A stretch of 64,000 nucleotides of DNA from CAWDZK01 sp963807005 (GTDB lineage Bacteria; Actinomycetota; Actinomycetes; JACCUZ01). Under the pieces are notes generated by a model. The model was not told where the DNA came from. It did not search any database and saw only the letters and a list, made by a program, of their open reading frames with translations. Below, one piece after another: positions 24,729 to 36,649 of this stretch; the stretch's first letter is position 1; the number at the start of each line of letters is the position of its first letter. The stretch covers positions 372,001 to 436,000 of the forward strand of contig CAWDZK010000004.1 in NCBI GenBank assembly GCA_963807005.1. The letters run 5' to 3'. The position numbers and the translations under genes are program-made.

Positions 24729-25298
24729 ATGCCGCGCATCGTCTTCGAGTACGACCCGCCTGAGCGATTCGTCGCGGGCACGGTCGGCGAGCCGGGCCAG
24801 CGGACCTTCTTCCTGCAGGCCCGCGACGGTGGCCGGCTGACGACCGTGTCGCTGGAGAAGCAGCAGGTGTCCGTCCTCGCCGAGCGGGTGGACGCCCTGC
24901 TCGACGAGGTCGTACGCCGGTCGGCGGGCGAAGCCGGCGTGCCGGCCGTCACCCCGGCCGACGCCGCTGACACCGCACCGCTGGACGCGCCCATCGAGGA
25001 GGAGTTCAAGGTCGGGACCATGGCGCTGGCCTGGGACGGTGACGACGAGGTCGTCGTCATCGAGGCCCAGGCGCTGACCGAGGACGACGACGAGGACGAC
25101 GAGACACCGCTCATCACCGAGGAGGACGAGGACGGCCCGCCGTTGCTCCGGGTGCGGATCTCCGGGGGCGCCGCCCGCGCGTTCGTCAGCCGGGCCCTTG
25201 CGCTGGTGGCCGCCGGCCGCCCGCCGTGCCCCTTCTGCGGCGGCCCGTTGGACGCCGGCGGCCACGTCTGCCCGCGGGCCAACGGCTACCGCCGCTGA
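24729..25298 (+). CDS. DUF3090-family protein
   Basis: A 189-residue actinobacterial protein (start MPRIVFEYDPPERFVAGTVG, then RTFFLQARDG). The central part is strongly acidic, and the C-terminus has a possible zinc-binding CPFCGGPLDAGGHVCPR motif. The family is conserved beside mshC and the SCO1664 gene, as here, which suggests a shared but undefined role. ATG start 6 nt after TAGGGT (24717-24722), a leaderless promoter. Confidence 0.92.
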   Translation: MPRIVFEYDPPERFVAGTVGEPGQRTFFLQARDGGRLTTVSLEKQQVSVLAERVDALLDEVVRRSAGEAGVPAVTPADAADTAPLDAPIEEEFKVGTMALAWDGDDEVVVIEAQALTEDDDEDDETPLITEEDEDGPPLLRVRISGGAARAFVSRALALVAAGRPPCPFCGGPLDAGGHVCPRANGYRR

Positions 25299-25380
25299 TC
25301 CCACCCGGTGCTCGGGAGCGCCGTTCGACGTCGGCACGGTGGCCCTGCGCCCGGCGGACCGGTTTGCCAGACTGGGTGCG

Positions 25381-26181
25381 GTGACGGCCGGGCTGGACCT
25401 CGACGCGGCGCTCGCGCTGCTGCGCGAGGGCACCATCTCCGTCGAGGGGCGGCTGGTCGACGCCTCGAACGCCACTCTCTTCTGTGAGATCGGCCATGAC
25501 GGCGTCCAGGCCCGGTGCGTATACAAGCCGGTCGCAGGGGAGCGCCCGCTGTGGGACTTCCCGGACGGCACGCTCGCGGGGCGCGAGGTCGCCGCGTTCG
25601 CGGTGTCCGAGTCCGGCGGTTGGGGCGTGGTGCCCCCGACCGTGCTGCGGGACGGACCGTTCGGGCCGGGCATGGTGCAGCTCTGGATCGACACCGTCGA
25701 CGACCCGGACCTGGTCGACGTGATGGCTCCCGAGCACCTGCCCGCCGGGTGGCTGCGGGTACTCGACGCCCTCGGGTCGGACGGTGAACCGGTCGTGCTC
25801 GGGCACGCCGACGATCCGCGCCTGCGACGGATGGCCGTCCTCGACGTCGTCCTGAACAACGGCGACCGCAAGGGCGGCCACGTCCTGGTCGAGGCCGACG
25901 GCCGGGTGCGCGGGGTCGACCACGGCGTCTCCTTCCACGTCGAACCGAAGCTGCGCACCGTCCTGTGGGGGTGGGCCGGCGACCGGCTCAGCGCCACCGA
26001 GGTCGAGACGCTGCAACGGATCCACGCCGAGCTGGACGGGGCGCTGGGCAGCGCGCTGGCGGAGCTGGTCAGCCGGACCGAGCTGCGCGCCACCCAGCGG
26101 CGGGTGGACCGCCTCCTGTCGGAGTGCCGGCTGCCGTTCCCCGTGGACGGCTGGCCGGCGATCCCGTGGCCGCCGTTCTGA
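25381..26181 (+). CDS. SCO1664-family protein (PI3/4-kinase-like fold)
   Basis: A 266-residue protein of the actinobacterial SCO1664 family, distantly related to phosphatidylinositol 3/4-kinases and other kinase-like proteins. Possible ATP-site residues are the Lys in ARCVYKPVAGERPLWDFP and the metal-binding LDVVLNNGDRKGGHVL and GVDHGVSFH. Function is not established. GTG start chosen from family length; the frame is open somewhat further upstream. It sits between the DUF3090 and mshC genes, a conserved neighbourhood. Confidence 0.88.
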   Translation: MTAGLDLDAALALLREGTISVEGRLVDASNATLFCEIGHDGVQARCVYKPVAGERPLWDFPDGTLAGREVAAFAVSESGGWGVVPPTVLRDGPFGPGMVQLWIDTVDDPDLVDVMAPEHLPAGWLRVLDALGSDGEPVVLGHADDPRLRRMAVLDVVLNNGDRKGGHVLVEADGRVRGVDHGVSFHVEPKLRTVLWGWAGDRLSATEVETLQRIHAELDGALGSALAELVSRTELRATQRRVDRLLSECRLPFPVDGWPAIPWPPF

Positions 26182-26249
26182 GCCGGTCGCCGTGATCCGC
26201 CCGTCGGCCGTTTCCCGCGACCGGCATGACCGGCACGTAGGATCCGGCC

Positions 26250-27485
26250 GTGCAGTCCTGGTCCGCCCCCGACGTCCCCGACCTGCCCGGCGAGGGTCTG
26301 CCGCTGCGGCTCTACGACACCGCGGGTCGCGAGGTCCGGCCGACCGCTCCCGGTCCCACTGCGCGGATGTACGTGTGCGGCATCACGCCGTACGACGCCA
26401 CGCACCTCGGCCACGCAGCGACCTTCGTCGCCTTCGACCTGGTCCACCGGGTCTGGCGCGACGCCGGCCACGACGTGCACTACGTGCAGAACGTCACCGA
26501 CATCGACGACCCGCTGCTGGAGCGAGCGGTCCGCGACGGGCAGGACTGGGCCGCGCTGGCACTGCGCGAGACCGCCCTGTTCCGCGAGGACATGGCGGCG
26601 CTGTCCGTCCTTCCCCCGAGGCACTACGTCGGTGCGGTGGAGGCGATCCCCGGCATCGTCGACGTCATCCGGCGGCTGCGCGAGCAGGGCGTCGCGTACG
26701 ACGTCGACGGCGACACGTACTTCTCCGTCCACGCCGATCCGCGCTTCGGCGGCGTCGGCAACCTCGACGACGAGACCATGACCCGGCTGTCCGCCGAGCG
26801 CGGCGGGGACCCGGAGCGGCCCGGCAAGAAGCACCCGCTGGACTGCCTGCTCTGGCAGTCGGTCCGCCCCGGCGAGCCGTCCTGGGAGACGCACGACCCC
26901 GAGCTGCCCGACGGCCGGCCGGGCTGGCACGTCGAGTGCGCGGCGATCGCGCTGGACCTGCTCGGCGACGGGTTCGACGTGCAGGGCGGTGGCAGCGACC
27001 TGGTGTTCCCGCACCACGAGATGAGCGCGTCCGAGGCGCAGGTGCTGACCGGGCGCTGGCCGTTCGCCCGCCACTACGTGCACGCCGGCATGGTCGGGCT
27101 CGACGGCGAGAAGATGTCGAAGTCCCGGGGCAACCTGGTGTTCGTGTCCAGTCTCCGGCGCGAGGGTCGGGACCCGGCAGCGATCCGGCTCGCGCTGCTG
27201 GCCCACCACTACCGCACCGACTGGAGCTGGAGCGCCGACGACCTCACCGCGGCAGAGGCCCGGTTGCAGCGGTGGCGCGACGCGGTCGCCCTGCCGGCCG
27301 GACCTCCCGCGGACGGGATGCTCGCCGACGTACGCCGGCACCTCGCCGACGACCTGGACGCACCCGCCGCGCTCGCCGCCGTCGACCGCTGGGTCGAGGA
27401 GGCGACGACCCGGGGAGGCGACGACGAGGCCGCGCCCGGACTCGCGCGCCGCACCGTCGACGCCCTGCTGGGCGTCCGGCTCTAG
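26250..27485 (+). CDS. mshC: Mycothiol synthesis ligase MshC
   Basis: A 411-residue L-cysteine:1D-myo-inositol 2-amino-2-deoxy-alpha-D-glucopyranoside ligase, the ATP-dependent step that adds cysteine in mycothiol synthesis. It is a cysteinyl-tRNA-synthetase relative with YVCGITPYDATHLGHA (zinc Cys and HIGH-like motif), WHVECAAIA and HHEMSASEAQ zinc ligands, and the KMSKS loop in DGEKMSKSRGN. The N-terminus MQSWSAPDVPDLP is typical of MshC. GTG start 6 nt after TAGGAT (26238-26243). Confidence 0.95.
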   Translation: MQSWSAPDVPDLPGEGLPLRLYDTAGREVRPTAPGPTARMYVCGITPYDATHLGHAATFVAFDLVHRVWRDAGHDVHYVQNVTDIDDPLLERAVRDGQDWAALALRETALFREDMAALSVLPPRHYVGAVEAIPGIVDVIRRLREQGVAYDVDGDTYFSVHADPRFGGVGNLDDETMTRLSAERGGDPERPGKKHPLDCLLWQSVRPGEPSWETHDPELPDGRPGWHVECAAIALDLLGDGFDVQGGGSDLVFPHHEMSASEAQVLTGRWPFARHYVHAGMVGLDGEKMSKSRGNLVFVSSLRREGRDPAAIRLALLAHHYRTDWSWSADDLTAAEARLQRWRDAVALPAGPPADGMLADVRRHLADDLDAPAALAAVDRWVEEATTRGGDDEAAPGLARRTVDALLGVRL

Positions 27486-27486
27486 G

Positions 27487-28482
27487 TCAGCGCCCGAGCC
27501 GGGCGTAGGTCCGCTCGGCGCGCTCCTTGGCGGGGCGCCACCACTCCTCGTGCTCGCGGTACCAGTCGACGGTCGCCGCGAGCCCGGCGCGCACGTCGAC
27601 GTACTGCGGGGCCCACCCCGTCTCCGCCCGCAGCTTCGAGGAGTCGATGGCGTACCGCAGGTCGTGCCCGGGCCGGTCGCTGACCAGGTCGTACCAGTCC
27701 GAGGGCCGGCCCATGATCTCCAGCAACGTCTCGACGACCTCGCGGTTGTTCCGTTCGCCGTCGGCCCCGATCAGGTAGGTCTCGCCGACGCGGCCCTGCT
27801 CGACGATCGTCACCACGGCGTCGTTGTGGTCGTCCACGTGGATCCAGTCGCGGACGTTGAGGCCCTGCCCGTAGAGCTTGGGCTTGACCCCGCTGAGCAC
27901 GTTGGTGATCTGGCGCGGGATGAACTTCTCGACGTGCTGGAAGGGGCCGTAGTTGTTCGAGCAGTTGGACAGGGTGGCCTGCACGCCGAAGGACCGCACC
28001 CAGGCCCGCACCAGCAGGTCGGCGGAGGCCTTGGTGGCGGAGTACGGGCTGGACGGGTTGTACGGCGTCCGCTCGGTGAACCGCTGCGGGTCGTCGAGCT
28101 CGAGGTCGCCGTAGACCTCGTCGGTGGACACATGGTGCAGCCGGACGTCGTGCCGGCGGACCGCCTCGAGCAGGCGGTAGGTGCCGATGACGTTGGCCTC
28201 CAGGAACGGCCAGGGGTCGTCGAGGGAGTTGTCGTTGTGCGACTCCGCGGCGAAGTGGACCACGACATCGCTGTCGGCGACGAGGCGGTCGACCAGGTCC
28301 GCGTCGGCGACGCTGCCCTGCACCAGCTCGACCCGGTCGGACACGGGGTCGAGGTTCGCGGCGTTGCCGGCGTAGGTCAGGGCATCCAGCACCCGCACCT
28401 GCCAGTCCGGCCGGATGGTGGCGGTCCTCAGCACGAAGTTCGTGCCGATGAACCCGGCACCTCCGGTGACGAGCATCTTCAT
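27487..28482 (-). CDS. rfbB: dTDP-glucose 4,6-dehydratase (RmlB-like)
   Basis: A 331-residue short-chain dehydrogenase/reductase of the extended type. It has the NAD-binding GGAGFIGTNF at the N-terminus, the catalytic STDEVYGDLE and the Tyr-x-x-x-Lys in SPYSATKASAD. The sequence closely matches RmlB, which makes dTDP-4-keto-6-deoxyglucose. No rmlA, rmlC or rmlD lies nearby. Its start overlaps the stop of the upstream GntR gene by 4 bases, so expression is coupled to that regulator. Confidence 0.9.
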   Translation of the reverse strand: MKMLVTGGAGFIGTNFVLRTATIRPDWQVRVLDALTYAGNAANLDPVSDRVELVQGSVADADLVDRLVADSDVVVHFAAESHNDNSLDDPWPFLEANVIGTYRLLEAVRRHDVRLHHVSTDEVYGDLELDDPQRFTERTPYNPSSPYSATKASADLLVRAWVRSFGVQATLSNCSNNYGPFQHVEKFIPRQITNVLSGVKPKLYGQGLNVRDWIHVDDHNDAVVTIVEQGRVGETYLIGADGERNNREVVETLLEIMGRPSDWYDLVSDRPGHDLRYAIDSSKLRAETGWAPQYVDVRAGLAATVDWYREHEEWWRPAKERAERTYARLGR

Positions 28483-29273
28483 GAGTCGATCTCCTCGGGG
28501 GACTCGGCGGGGTGGACGTCGTGGCTGCGCAGCCCTGGGGGCTCGGGCGAGGCGCCGCCGGACCAGCCGCGGAACTCGACCTCGAGGCTGAAGCGGTGCG
28601 CCAGGTAGCGGTGGTCGGACAGGGCGAGCGGGTCGCCGGCCGCGTCGACCGCGACCCGGCGCACGAGCAGCAGGGCGCTGCCGACGGGCGTGTCGAGCAG
28701 GCCGGCGTCCACGCCGGTGGCGACGGCGGCCGTCACCGTCTGCCGGACGGCGTCGATGCCATGGCCGAGGCGCCGGAGGCTGCCCCAGATGCCGACCACC
28801 TCGGCGTCGCGCCGGCTCACGTCGCCGGCCAGGCGGGCGGGGACCGACTCGTCCACGAGGTCGAGCGGGGCCGCGTCGACGGTGCGGACCGAGCGGCTCG
28901 TCAGGACCTCGTCGCCGGGGGTCAGCCGCAGAGCCTCGGCGACGGCCGGGGAGGCGGGGCCGAAACCGAACTCCACGACCCGGCGGGACACCGTCTTGCC
29001 GGCGGTGGCCACGGCGGACTCCGCGTGCCGGAAGGTGCCCACGGCCAGCGACTGGTGGAAGGTCCCTGCGGTCGCGAACCAGCCGGCTCCGCGGCGGCTC
29101 TCCAGCAGCCCCTGCCCGCGCAGCTCCTCCAGGGCCCGGCGGACCGTCACCCGGCTCACCCCGTAGCGGGCACCGAGCGCCGCCTCGCTCTCGAGCGCGC
29201 CACCTGGCCCGAGGTCACCGAGGGCGACCCGCTCGCGCAGCTGCTGCGCCACGGTGGCGGCCCGACCTGTCAT
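28479..29273 (-). CDS. GntR-family regulator (HutC/UTRA type)
   Basis: A 264-residue repressor-type regulator. The N-terminal winged helix (about 1-70) includes LESEAALGARYGVSRVTVRRALEEL. The C-terminal UTRA ligand domain (about 90-245) is recognisable from LTPGDEVLTSRSVRTVD and the closing LALSDHRYLAHRFSLEVEF. The ATG is 6 nt after TATGGT, a leaderless promoter overlapping a palindrome, so it should repress itself and the coupled rmlB-like gene. The effector is unknown, perhaps a nucleotide sugar. Confidence 0.88.
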   Translation of the reverse strand: MTGRAATVAQQLRERVALGDLGPGGALESEAALGARYGVSRVTVRRALEELRGQGLLESRRGAGWFATAGTFHQSLAVGTFRHAESAVATAGKTVSRRVVEFGFGPASPAVAEALRLTPGDEVLTSRSVRTVDAAPLDLVDESVPARLAGDVSRRDAEVVGIWGSLRRLGHGIDAVRQTVTAAVATGVDAGLLDTPVGSALLLVRRVAVDAAGDPLALSDHRYLAHRFSLEVEFRGWSGGASPEPPGLRSHDVHPAESPEEIDS

Positions 29274-29279
29274 ACCGGC

Positions 29280-29293
29280 ACCATACAGGTATG
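29280..29293 (-). promoter_or_regulatory. Promoter and palindromic operator of the GntR-rmlB operon
   Basis: The perfect palindrome CATAC-AG-GTATG lies at 29282-29293. On the minus strand its end merges with the -10 TATGGT (29280-29285), which is 6 nt before the ATG. A repressor bound here would block RNA polymerase. Confidence 0.65.
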
Positions 29294-29304
29294 AGACAGG
29301 TGGG

Positions 29305-30159
29305 TCAGTGCGGGGGGTCGTCCCCGCGGCGGCGGAGGTACCGCTCGAACTCGCGGGCGATCGCGTCGCCGGACGCCTCAGGCGCCTCGGTGAGGTCCTT
29401 CGCCTCCTCGAGCGACCGGACGTACTCGGCCACCTCCGCGTCCTCGGCTGCCAGCTCGTCGACCCCGCGCTCCCAGGCTCGGGCGTCCTCCGGGAGGTCG
29501 CCGAGCGGGATCGGGACGTCGAGCAGGTCCTCGATGTGGCGCAGCAGGGCCAGGGTGGCCTTGGGACACGGCGGCTGCGCGACGTAGTGCGGCACCGCGG
29601 CCCAGATCGACAGGGCCGGTACGCCGGCCCGGGTGCACGCGTCCTGGACGATCCCGACGATGCCGGTCGGCCCCTCGTACCTCGACGGCTCGAGGTGCAG
29701 CGAACGGGAGACCGCCTCGTCGGAGGAGGTCCCCGTGACCGGAACCGGCCGGGTGTGCGGGGAGTCGGCGAGCAGAGCGCCCAACGTCACCACCATCTCC
29801 ACCCCGAGCTCGTGGCAGACGCCGAGGATCTCCTGGGTGAACTGCCGCCAGCGCATGTTCGGCTCGATGCCGCGGATCAGGACGACGTCGCGGCCGAGGT
29901 CGGGCAGCCGGGCGAAGGACACCCGGGTCGTCGGCCAGGAGATCAGGCGGCGGCCGTCGTCGCCCTGGGCGACCGTGGGCCGGTTGACCTGGTAGTCGTA
30001 GTAGTCCTCCGGGTCCAGCTCGGTGAGCGGGACGGCCTCCCACACCTGCTCGAGGTGCTCGACGGCCGAGGTGGCCGAGTCGCCGGCGTCGTTCCATCCC
30101 TCGAAGGCGGCGATGAGGAGCGGGTCGACGAGCACGGGGTAGTCGTCGAGCTCGATCAC
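29305..30159 (-). CDS. PAC2-family protein
   Basis: A 284-residue member of the PAC2 (proteasome assembly chaperone 2-like) family. Landmarks are LLIAAFEGWNDAGDSATSAV near the N-terminus, DVVLIRGIEPNMRWRQF, VVTLGALLADSPHTRP and the GPTGIVGIVQDACTRAGVPA segment. The bacterial role is not established, but actinobacterial members are candidates for proteasome-linked functions; the Pup-proteasome genes start 13 kb downstream. GTG start with GAGGAG 8 nt upstream. Divergent from metH. Confidence 0.9.
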   Translation of the reverse strand: MIELDDYPVLVDPLLIAAFEGWNDAGDSATSAVEHLEQVWEAVPLTELDPEDYYDYQVNRPTVAQGDDGRRLISWPTTRVSFARLPDLGRDVVLIRGIEPNMRWRQFTQEILGVCHELGVEMVVTLGALLADSPHTRPVPVTGTSSDEAVSRSLHLEPSRYEGPTGIVGIVQDACTRAGVPALSIWAAVPHYVAQPPCPKATLALLRHIEDLLDVPIPLGDLPEDARAWERGVDELAAEDAEVAEYVRSLEEAKDLTEAPEASGDAIAREFERYLRRRGDDPPH

Positions 30160-30255
30160 TCGGCACGCTCCTCGCTGATCGGTCGGCCCTTCAGTGGTGC
30201 CCGGACGGCGGGCACGCTCAGCGTACGACGACGGGAGTACCTACACTCGCTCGCG

Positions 30256-33755
<3,500 letters not shown>

Positions 33756-33759
<4 letters not shown>

Positions 33760-34427
33760 CCGGTCGCCCACCGGCGGCCGTCCTGTTCGACATGGACGGG
33801 CTGCTGGTCGCCACCGAGCACGTCTGGTTCGAGGTCGAGTCGGCGCTGGTCGCCGAGCTGGGCGGCAGCTGGGGGCCGGAGGACCAGGAGCTGCTCGTCG
33901 GCGGACCGCTGGAGCGCACGGTCGAGCACATGCTGGCGAGCGTTCCCCGCAACGGGACGGCCCCGGACCCGGACCTGCTGCGCGACCGGCTGCTGGCGGG
34001 CATGGTGGCCCGGCTGCAGCGCGGTCCGGTGCAGTGGATGCCCGGGGCCCGGCAGCTGCTCGCCGAGGTGGAGGCGGCCGGGGTTCCCCGGGCACTCGTG
34101 TCGTCCTCGCGCCGCCCCGTGGTAGAGGCCGTGCTGGACGCCATCGGGCGAGACCTGCTGCCGGTGACCGTCAGCGGGGACGACGTCGACCGCACCAAGC
34201 CGCACCCGGACCCCTACCTCCTGGCGGCCGCGATGCTCGGCGTGCCGGCTGGCGCCTGCGTCGCCCTGGAGGACTCCGCGACCGGCGCGACGTCGGCCCG
34301 GGCGGCCGGTTGCCTCACCGTGGTGGTCCCGAGCGTCACGGCAGTGTCCGACGGGGTGGCCCATCACCGGGTGGGCTCGCTCGAGGAGCTCGACCTGGCT
34401 GGGTTGCGTGCGCTCTTCTCGTGGTGA
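33756..34427 (+). CDS. HAD-superfamily hydrolase (phosphatase/phosphomutase-like)
   Basis: A 223-residue subfamily IA HAD enzyme. Motif I is VLFDMDGLLVATE with the nucleophile Asp, motif II is RALVSSSRR, motif III contains KPHPDPYLLAA, and motif IV is VALEDSATGATSARAAG. The cap domain after motif I is helical as in beta-phosphoglucomutase-like proteins. The GTG start overlaps the metH stop (GTGA), so it is translationally coupled to metH. The substrate is unknown. Confidence 0.9.
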
Positions 34428-34502
34428 TGACATAGCCGAACCCCTCGGTGGGCGTGGTTGCTTGTAGGACCGTGAGGTCCGCCACCGACCGGAGGAGGGC
34501 AC

Positions 34503-35015
34503 ATGGGCTCGACGCCGGGGTTCACCGCCTTCGTCTCAGCCCGGACACCGGCCCTGCTGCGTTCTGCCTATCTGCTCACCGGCGACCAGCAGCTCGCCGA
34601 GGACCTGGTGCAGACCGCACTCGTCCGTACCGAGGCCCGGTGGAACCGGGTGGTCGCCGGAGGCGACCCCGAACCGTACGTGCGGACCGTGATGTACCGG
34701 CTGCACATCTCGTGGTGGCGCCGTAGGCGGGTGGCGGAGGTCCTGACCGCGGACACGCCGGACGCGCGCGACGGCACGGCCGACTTCGTCGACCAGCTGG
34801 TCCAGGCCGACGTGCTACGTCGCGCGTTGCTGCAGCTCCCGCCCCGCCAGCGGGCGGTCGTGGTGCTCCGCTACTTCGAGGACCGCAGCGAGTCCGAGGT
34901 CGCGGGGATGCTCGGCTGCTCGGTGGGCACGGTGCGCAGCCACAACGCGCGCGGTCTGAGCAGGCTACGAACTGTCCTTCCCGGCAGGTCGGACGCGGAA
35001 GGGGTGTCGCGATGA
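34503..35015 (+). CDS. SigE-family RNA polymerase sigma factor
   Basis: A 170-residue ECF sigma factor of the actinobacterial SigE-like group. Region 2 contains LLRSAYLLTGDQQLAEDLVQTALVRT and VRTVMYRLHISWWRRRR. Region 4 is LPPRQRAVVVLRYFEDRSE followed by VAGMLGCSVGTVRSHNARG. GGAGGAGG lies 6-8 nt before the ATG. The stop overlaps the start of the downstream membrane protein gene, which may modulate it. Confidence 0.9.
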   Translation: MGSTPGFTAFVSARTPALLRSAYLLTGDQQLAEDLVQTALVRTEARWNRVVAGGDPEPYVRTVMYRLHISWWRRRRVAEVLTADTPDARDGTADFVDQLVQADVLRRALLQLPPRQRAVVVLRYFEDRSESEVAGMLGCSVGTVRSHNARGLSRLRTVLPGRSDAEGVSR

Positions 35016-36097
35016 CCGAGACCGATCTCACCCACCGACTGCACGAGCTCGCCGGGCGGGTCGCCCCGGTGGACCTCCGCGCCCGGGTGGCGGAAGCGGG
35101 CCGGCGTCGTCGCCGGCGTCATCAGGTCGCCACCGCCGCGATCACGGTGGGCCTGCTGGTCGTGGCGGTCGTCACCGTCGCGGCGATCGACCAGCCGCGT
35201 CGCGCTGCCGTCCCCGCCGGCCCGACGACGGTCCGGCTCGCGGACGCGACACGGGGCGGCGTCCCGAGTCCCGCGCTGGTCGTCGTCGATCCCGGGACCC
35301 GGGAGCGCTGGTTGGTAGGGGCCGACGGCTCGGTCGGCCGGCTGGCGACCCGCCCGGCCACCTTCACCGGCGTCCTACCGGTCTGGTCGGCCGACGGCTC
35401 GGTGCTGGCCGAGAGCGGCCGCGGCCGGGTGTGGCTGGTCCGTAGCGCAGATGGGTCCACGACAACAGTCCGCGCGCCCACCGACCAGGCCTTCCTGGCG
35501 GCGCCGTCGCCGGACGGCTCGCGACTGGCCCTCGCCAAGGACAACCAGGTCGACGCCATCGAGCTCACGCTGCTCCGGCGGGACGGCACCGACCGGACGA
35601 CGATGGTCGTCAGCCGGGACCAGGCAGCCGTCGCCTCCATCCCCGTCCTGTGGAGTGCGGACGGGAAGCGACTGCTCGTCCTCGACGGTCTGGGGCTGAC
35701 CCTGGTCGACCTGGCGAGTGGGCATCCCGTTCCTGCGGCGACCAGGGCCATGCCCGGCGACACCCTGCTCGGGAGCGGCTGGGCGGCCTCCCCGAACCTG
35801 TCCCGGGTGGTCCTGAGCGATCCCGGTACCAGCGGAGGCGTCCGTCGATGGGTCCTGGTGGACGTGAGGAAGGGCGCGGAGATCGGCTCCTTCGCCCGGC
35901 CTGCAGGCGACCGCCTGGTCGGCTGGACGCCGGCCGGACGGCTGGCGTGGTGGCAGCGGACCGCGGACGGCTACCGGCTGCTGACCACCGGCGAGCGGGG
36001 CCACCACCAGAAGGTCCGGCTGCGGGTCGTCGCGCCGGGACGGTCCCTGCAGGCCGCCTGGACCCCCGGCCGGCTCCCGTCGCCGACCGGTCGCTGA
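35012..36097 (+). CDS. Membrane-anchored beta-propeller-like protein coupled to sigma factor
   Basis: A 361-residue protein with a short cytoplasmic N-terminus (about 1-37, basic), one membrane helix (AAITVGLLVVAVVTVAAI) and a large extracytoplasmic domain. That domain contains repeated segments of the type WSADGSVLAE, SPDGSRLALA and WSADGKRLLVL, the TolB/WD40-like beta-propeller pattern. The start overlaps the sigma gene by 4 bases. The gene order is that of many SigE-family operons, so a regulatory partner role is plausible but unproven. Confidence 0.75.
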   Translation: MTETDLTHRLHELAGRVAPVDLRARVAEAGRRRRRRHQVATAAITVGLLVVAVVTVAAIDQPRRAAVPAGPTTVRLADATRGGVPSPALVVVDPGTRERWLVGADGSVGRLATRPATFTGVLPVWSADGSVLAESGRGRVWLVRSADGSTTTVRAPTDQAFLAAPSPDGSRLALAKDNQVDAIELTLLRRDGTDRTTMVVSRDQAAVASIPVLWSADGKRLLVLDGLGLTLVDLASGHPVPAATRAMPGDTLLGSGWAASPNLSRVVLSDPGTSGGVRRWVLVDVRKGAEIGSFARPAGDRLVGWTPAGRLAWWQRTADGYRLLTTGERGHHQKVRLRVVAPGRSLQAAWTPGRLPSPTGR

Positions 36098-36104
36098 CCC
36101 GTCC

Positions 36105-36134
36105 GTGGTCCGGGCGTCACGACGCCCGGACCAC
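36105..36134. terminator. Bidirectional terminator hairpin between convergent genes
   Basis: A perfect inverted repeat (GTGGTCCGGGCGT at 36105-36117, ACGCCCGGACCAC at 36122-36134) with a 4-nt loop. It overlaps the stop codon of the minus-strand gene and follows the plus-strand gene by 7 nt. Confidence 0.75.
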
Positions 36135-36647
36135 CACCTCCTGCCCGGCGTGCTCGGTGCCCCGGTGCCCGCCGTCGACGTAGGTGACGTCGTAGCCCTC
36201 GATCTGCACCCGGCCGGCCCGGCTCGGCGTCACCGACACGACGATCCGCAGCGCCCCGGGCAACAGGCGGACCGGTGTGCGGGTCGGGACGTCGGAGATG
36301 CCGCGGCAGCCGTCGGACAACGGGGCCGTGCTGCCCACCTGCCCCGTGTGGTGAGCCGGTCGGCACAGCCGCACGGTGATCTCGGCCTCGGCGGTGTCCA
36401 CGGTGACGCGCGGGCGTACCGCGATCAGCTGCAGGGCGTCCGCGCCGCTGGCCACGACGCCGGCGTCGGCATGCCAGGTCTGCCCCGCCAGGACTCGTCC
36501 ACCCGCCCGCTGCCCTGCGTACTGGACGAGCGCGTCGTCCTGGTGGTGCTCGGCCGCGAGCAGCCGCCCCGGGACCACCAGCAGCACGAGCACGACCGCG
36601 ATCAGCGCCCACCTTCCGGCGGTGGCAGCCCTCCCTGTCGCACCCAC
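36117..36647 (-). CDS. Hypothetical single-pass membrane/secreted protein of the ABC operon
   Basis: A 176-residue protein with an N-terminal membrane helix (ALIAVVLVLLVVPGRLLAA) and an extracytoplasmic beta-rich remainder. Two cysteines (VRLCRPAHH and DGCRGISD) could form a disulfide. No family was recognised. The GTG start lies 2 nt after the stop of the ABC permease gene, so it is the third gene of the exporter operon and may be an accessory or substrate-binding part. Confidence 0.7.
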   Translation of the reverse strand: MGATGRAATAGRWALIAVVLVLLVVPGRLLAAEHHQDDALVQYAGQRAGGRVLAGQTWHADAGVVASGADALQLIAVRPRVTVDTAEAEITVRLCRPAHHTGQVGSTAPLSDGCRGISDVPTRTPVRLLPGALRIVVSVTPSRAGRVQIEGYDVTYVDGGHRGTEHAGQEVVVRAS

Positions 36648-36649
36648 GC

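Noticed and set aside
24546..27341. 931-residue minus-strand frame
   Set aside because: It runs antisense across DUF3090, SCO1664 and mshC, which are all well supported.
30160..30255. Cobalamin riboswitch before metH
   Set aside because: The 96-nt intergenic region is too short, has no B12-box-like sequence, and the -10 lies 8 nt from the start, leaving no leader.
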